DNA from: Acidovorax sp. GW101-3H11
GTDB taxonomy: Bacteria > Pseudomonadota > Gammaproteobacteria > Burkholderiales > Burkholderiaceae_C
Assembly (NCBI RefSeq): GCF_001633105.1
Contig: NZ_LUKZ01000001.1
Coordinates: 151,350-215,349 of the forward strand
Length of the DNA stretch: 64,000 nucleotides
Direction of reading: 5' to 3'
Of the stretch, positions 61,227 through 64,000 are shown piece by piece. Within the stretch, counting starts at the first letter, position 1. Each line of letters starts with the position of its first letter. Made by a program: the position numbers and the translations under genes. The notes below the pieces were generated by a model, which ran no database searches, was not told the origin of the DNA, and saw nothing but the letters and a program-made list of their open reading frames with translations.

Positions 61227-62729
61227 ATGGCGCCCTCTTCCAGGCCTTGCGGACCTTCCGAGTCTTCTTACCTCAGCGGCCTTGTCTGGTTCCGCCGCGA
61301 CCTGCGCACCGCGGACCACGCCGCCCTGTACCGGGCGCTGACGCAGTGCAAGCAGGTGCACTGCGCCTTCGTGCTGGACCGGGAGATTCTGGACGGCCTG
61401 CCCCGCAGGGACCGGCGGGTGGAATTCATCCTCGCGTCGCTGGAGGAACTGGATGCCTCGCTGCGCGCCCTGTCTGGCCAGCCGCAGGGCGGGCTCATCG
61501 TGCTGCATGCCGTGGCCAGCGAGGCGATCCCGGCCCTGGCGCACAGCCTGGGCGTGCAGGCTGTGTTTGCCAACCACGATGACGAGCCCCTGGCGCTGGC
61601 ACGCGACAGCCTGGTGCGCACCCGCCTGGCGGCTGCGGGCAAGGCATTCCACACCTTCAAGGATCACACGATTTTTGAACGCAGCGAGGTGCTGACGCAG
61701 ACCGGCAACCCCTACAGCGTGTTCACGCCCTACAAGAACGCCTGGCTCAAGAAAATCGATACTTTTCAGCTCACAAGCTACCCGGTGGAGCGCCACGCGC
61801 ACCGCCTGGCGCCGCGCCCACCGGGACATTGCCACCCAGTGCCCGCGCTGGCGTCGCTGGGGTTCGAGGCCAGTGCATCGCCAGCCCCCGGGCTGCCCAC
61901 CGGCGCCCGTGGCGCGCAGCAGCTGTTTGATGATTTTCTGGGCCGTATCGAGCGCTACGACCATGCGCGCGATTTTCCAGCCGTCAAGGGCCCCAGCTAC
62001 CTCAGCGTGCATTTGCGCTTTGGCACCATCTCGCCACGGGTGCTGGCGCGCACCGCGCACGGGCTGGTGCAGGCGGGCAACCCTGGCGCCGCGACATGGC
62101 TGAGCGAGCTGATCTGGCGCGACTTTTATTTTCAGATCCTGCACCACCACCCCCATGTGGTGGGCCACAGCTTCAAACCCGCCTACGACGCCATCCAGTG
62201 GGAAACCGGCCCCGAAGCCGACGCCCTGTTTGTCGCCTGGTGCGAGGGCCGCACGGGCTACCCGCTGGTGGATGCCGCCATGGCGCAAATCAACCAGACG
62301 GGCTACATGCACAACCGCCTGCGCATGGTGGTGGCGAGTTTTCTGGTGAAGGACTTGGGGCTGGACTGGCGCCGGGGCGAGGCGTACTTTGCCACGCACC
62401 TCAATGACTTCGACCTGGCCGCCAACAATGGCGGCTGGCAGTGGGCCAGCTCCAGCGGGTGTGATGCGCAGCCCTATTTCCGCATCTTCAACCCGGTGAG
62501 CCAGAGCGAGAAATTCGACCCAGAGGGCAAGTTCATCCGCCGCTACCTGCCCCAGCTTGCGGCGCTACCGACGAAGGCATTGCACGCCCCCTGGCTGGCG
62601 CGCCCCCTGGAGCTGCAGGAAGCCGGCGTGCGCCTGGGAGACACCTACCCCTTGCCCGTGGTGGAGCACGATGCCGCACGGCAACGCACGCTGCAGCGGT
62701 ATGCCGTGGTGAAGACGGCTGCAGGGTAG
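61227..62729 (+). CDS. phrB: Deoxyribodipyrimidine photo-lyase (class I CPD photolyase)
   Basis: The 500-residue flavoprotein repairs UV-induced cyclobutane dimers using blue light. Features include the N-terminal LVWFRRDLRTADHAAL, then WRDFYFQILHHHP, and the FAD/DNA region GRTGYPLVDAAMAQ, MHNRLRMVVASFLVKDL and ANNGGWQWASSSGCDAQPYF. ATG 61227 starts shortly before the conserved N-terminus and is divergent from algH. Confidence 0.93.
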   Translation: MAPSSRPCGPSESSYLSGLVWFRRDLRTADHAALYRALTQCKQVHCAFVLDREILDGLPRRDRRVEFILASLEELDASLRALSGQPQGGLIVLHAVASEAIPALAHSLGVQAVFANHDDEPLALARDSLVRTRLAAAGKAFHTFKDHTIFERSEVLTQTGNPYSVFTPYKNAWLKKIDTFQLTSYPVERHAHRLAPRPPGHCHPVPALASLGFEASASPAPGLPTGARGAQQLFDDFLGRIERYDHARDFPAVKGPSYLSVHLRFGTISPRVLARTAHGLVQAGNPGAATWLSELIWRDFYFQILHHHPHVVGHSFKPAYDAIQWETGPEADALFVAWCEGRTGYPLVDAAMAQINQTGYMHNRLRMVVASFLVKDLGLDWRRGEAYFATHLNDFDLAANNGGWQWASSSGCDAQPYFRIFNPVSQSEKFDPEGKFIRRYLPQLAALPTKALHAPWLARPLELQEAGVRLGDTYPLPVVEHDAARQRTLQRYAVVKTAAG

Positions 62730-62771
62730 CAACACACGGCTCTGCGGATTGAAGCAGGCCACCGCCGTGCA

Positions 62772-63944
62772 TTAGCGATGCGCCACGGGCGGTGGGTCGC
62801 CCGGTGGTGGTTCCTCTGGCGTCATCTGCATGCCCTCGCCACCCAGCGAGGCACCGGCTGCCAGCCGCAGGCGCAGGCGCACATCGGTGCGGTTGTCGGC
62901 ATTGGCTATCGCTTCTGCGGGTGAGATGACACCCAACTCGACCATGGACAACAGGGACTGGTCAAAGCTCCACATGCCCTGCTCCCCGCTGCGGGTGATG
63001 GCCGTCTTGAGTTCGTCAATCTGGCCTTTCTGGATCAGTTCGGCCACGTAGGGGGTCAGCAGCATGATCTCTGTGGCGGGCACCAGGCTCCCGGCCAGCC
63101 CTGCGACCAGCCTCAAAGCCACCACCGCGCGCAGATTGAGCGACAGGTCCATGAGTAGCTGGCGGTGGGCATCTTCGGGGAAAAAGTTCAGGATGCGCTG
63201 CACCGCCTGGTTGGCGTTGTTGGCGTGCAGGGTGGACACGCACAGATGCCCGGACTCGGCATAGTGCAGCGCATGCTGCATGGTGGCACGGTCACGGATC
63301 TCGCCGATCAGGATCACATTGGGGGCCTCGCGCATGGCCCGCCGCAGGGCCTCGTCGTAGGACAGCGTATCCAGCCCCACTTCGCGCTGGGTGACCAGCG
63401 ACTTCTTGTGGGTGTGCAGGTATTCAATCGGGTCTTCCACGGTCAGGATATGCCCGCCCGCGTGGGTGTTGCGGTGGTCCAGCAATGCGGCCAGCGTGGT
63501 GGTCTTGCCCGAACCCGCAGCCCCCACCGTCAACACCAGACCGCCCTTGAGAAACGCCAGTTGCTGCAGCACCGGGGGCAGGCCCAGCGTCTGCAGGTCG
63601 GGTATTTTCGCAATCACATGCCGTATCACCATGCCCACCTGTCCACGCTGGCGGTGCACATTGACGCGAAAACGCTCGCCCTCGGGGGTCTGGAACGAGA
63701 GATCGCACTCCATGGTGGTCTCGAACTCGTGCCGTTGGGCTTCCCGCAGGATGGAGTAGGCCATCTGCCGAACGTCGTCCGCCGACAGCATCTGCTGGGC
63801 AATCGGCGCAAACGCGCCCTGCCGCTTGATGGTGGGCGGCGCACCCGCCAGCAGGAAAAGATCGGAGGCCCGCTCCCTGGCCACAAAGGCCAGGCACGCC
63901 AGCAAGCGAGGATCGGCAGAGGGCGACGGCGCTGCCGGGTCCAT
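62772..63944 (-). CDS. pilU: Type IV pilus twitching motility ATPase, PilU-like
   Basis: The 390-residue secretion-type ATPase has an N-terminal PAS-like region, Walker A GAAGSGKTTT, the Asp box/Walker B region VILIGEIRDRATM and the His box STLHANNANQAV. These retraction ATPases power twitching motility. It resembles PilU rather than PilT by the N-terminal sequence around ERASDLFLLAGAPPTIK. I chose ATG 63944; a few codons upstream start only with TTG. PilT is usually encoded upstream, outside the window. Confidence 0.85.
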   Translation of the reverse strand: MDPAAPSPSADPRLLACLAFVARERASDLFLLAGAPPTIKRQGAFAPIAQQMLSADDVRQMAYSILREAQRHEFETTMECDLSFQTPEGERFRVNVHRQRGQVGMVIRHVIAKIPDLQTLGLPPVLQQLAFLKGGLVLTVGAAGSGKTTTLAALLDHRNTHAGGHILTVEDPIEYLHTHKKSLVTQREVGLDTLSYDEALRRAMREAPNVILIGEIRDRATMQHALHYAESGHLCVSTLHANNANQAVQRILNFFPEDAHRQLLMDLSLNLRAVVALRLVAGLAGSLVPATEIMLLTPYVAELIQKGQIDELKTAITRSGEQGMWSFDQSLLSMVELGVISPAEAIANADNRTDVRLRLRLAAGASLGGEGMQMTPEEPPPGDPPPVAHR

Positions 63945-64000
63945 CAGCACCCCTGCCCTCTGCAAAAGGCGGGCTGCAGCGGGCCAGCTGCGGGGCCGAC

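Overview
The window looks like a chromosomal segment of a high-GC betaproteobacterium of the family Comamonadaceae, closest in style to Acidovorax. The pointers are the gene content (a TRAP-type sugar-acid transporter, a PyrR-PyrB-inactive dihydroorotase cluster, AlgH-RuvX, PilU), consistently GC-rich codon use, and a dispersed short repeat ending in AGCTATNAAATNTATAGC, which I associate with this family. This assignment is inference from gene content; no rRNA is present. I found one tRNA gene, no CRISPR array, no prophage and no complete insertion sequence.

Layout. 1-2.7 kb: the 3' end of a tamB-like gene and tRNA-Arg(CCT). 2.8-13.5 kb: a compact seven-gene operon on the + strand: YjfI (DUF2170), a PspA/IM30 coiled-coil protein, a small protein with two ribbon-helix-helix-like halves, a YqiJ-like OB-fold membrane protein, a YqiK-like flotillin, a two-helix membrane protein and a 1876-residue DUF3686/AAA+ ATPase. 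It reads as a membrane-maintenance machine pairing an ESCRT-III-related filament protein with a lipid-domain scaffold and a dedicated large ATPase. 13.6-25.5 kb: two EamA exporters, an Lrp regulator, PanE with a MITE inserted against its start codon, a QseBC-type two-component system, a TonB siderophore receptor under a likely Fur box, a DegQ-type protease, a catalase-family protein and an aldose 1-epimerase.

25.7-34.7 kb: an oxidative hexuronate/aldarate catabolic locus. A minus-strand operon carries uronate dehydrogenase, the three TRAP subunits, a lactonase and a galactarate/altronate dehydratase. Divergent from it are a FadR-type regulator and an alpha-ketoglutarate semialdehyde dehydrogenase. 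Related operator-like dyads lie before both arms. The dehydratase/decarboxylase that should join the two halves of the pathway is not in the window.

34.9-42.5 kb: a second tightly overlapped multi-gene ATPase system: SWIM zinc-finger protein, DUF5691 protein, MoxR AAA+ ATPase, DUF5682 protein and a vWA protein. Its biochemical role is unknown. 42.8-47.1 kb: a metal/siderophore uptake set (DUF2946, TonB receptor, PepSY membrane protein). 47.1-52 kb: an orphan periplasmic-sensing histidine kinase and divergent ferric ABC transporter genes (fbpB, fbpC, no fbpA) separated by a 167-bp palindromic element. 52-56.4 kb: a YajG-like lipoprotein, a Yip1-domain membrane protein and an OmpA-ankyrin fusion.

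56.5-64 kb: housekeeping genes: a lysophospholipid acyltransferase, an inactive dihydroorotase homologue, aspartate carbamoyltransferase, PyrR, RuvX, AlgH/YqgE, a DNA photolyase and the PilU twitching ATPase. The two ATPase-centred operons (2.9-13.5 kb and 34.9-42.5 kb) are the best candidates for incompletely described biology.
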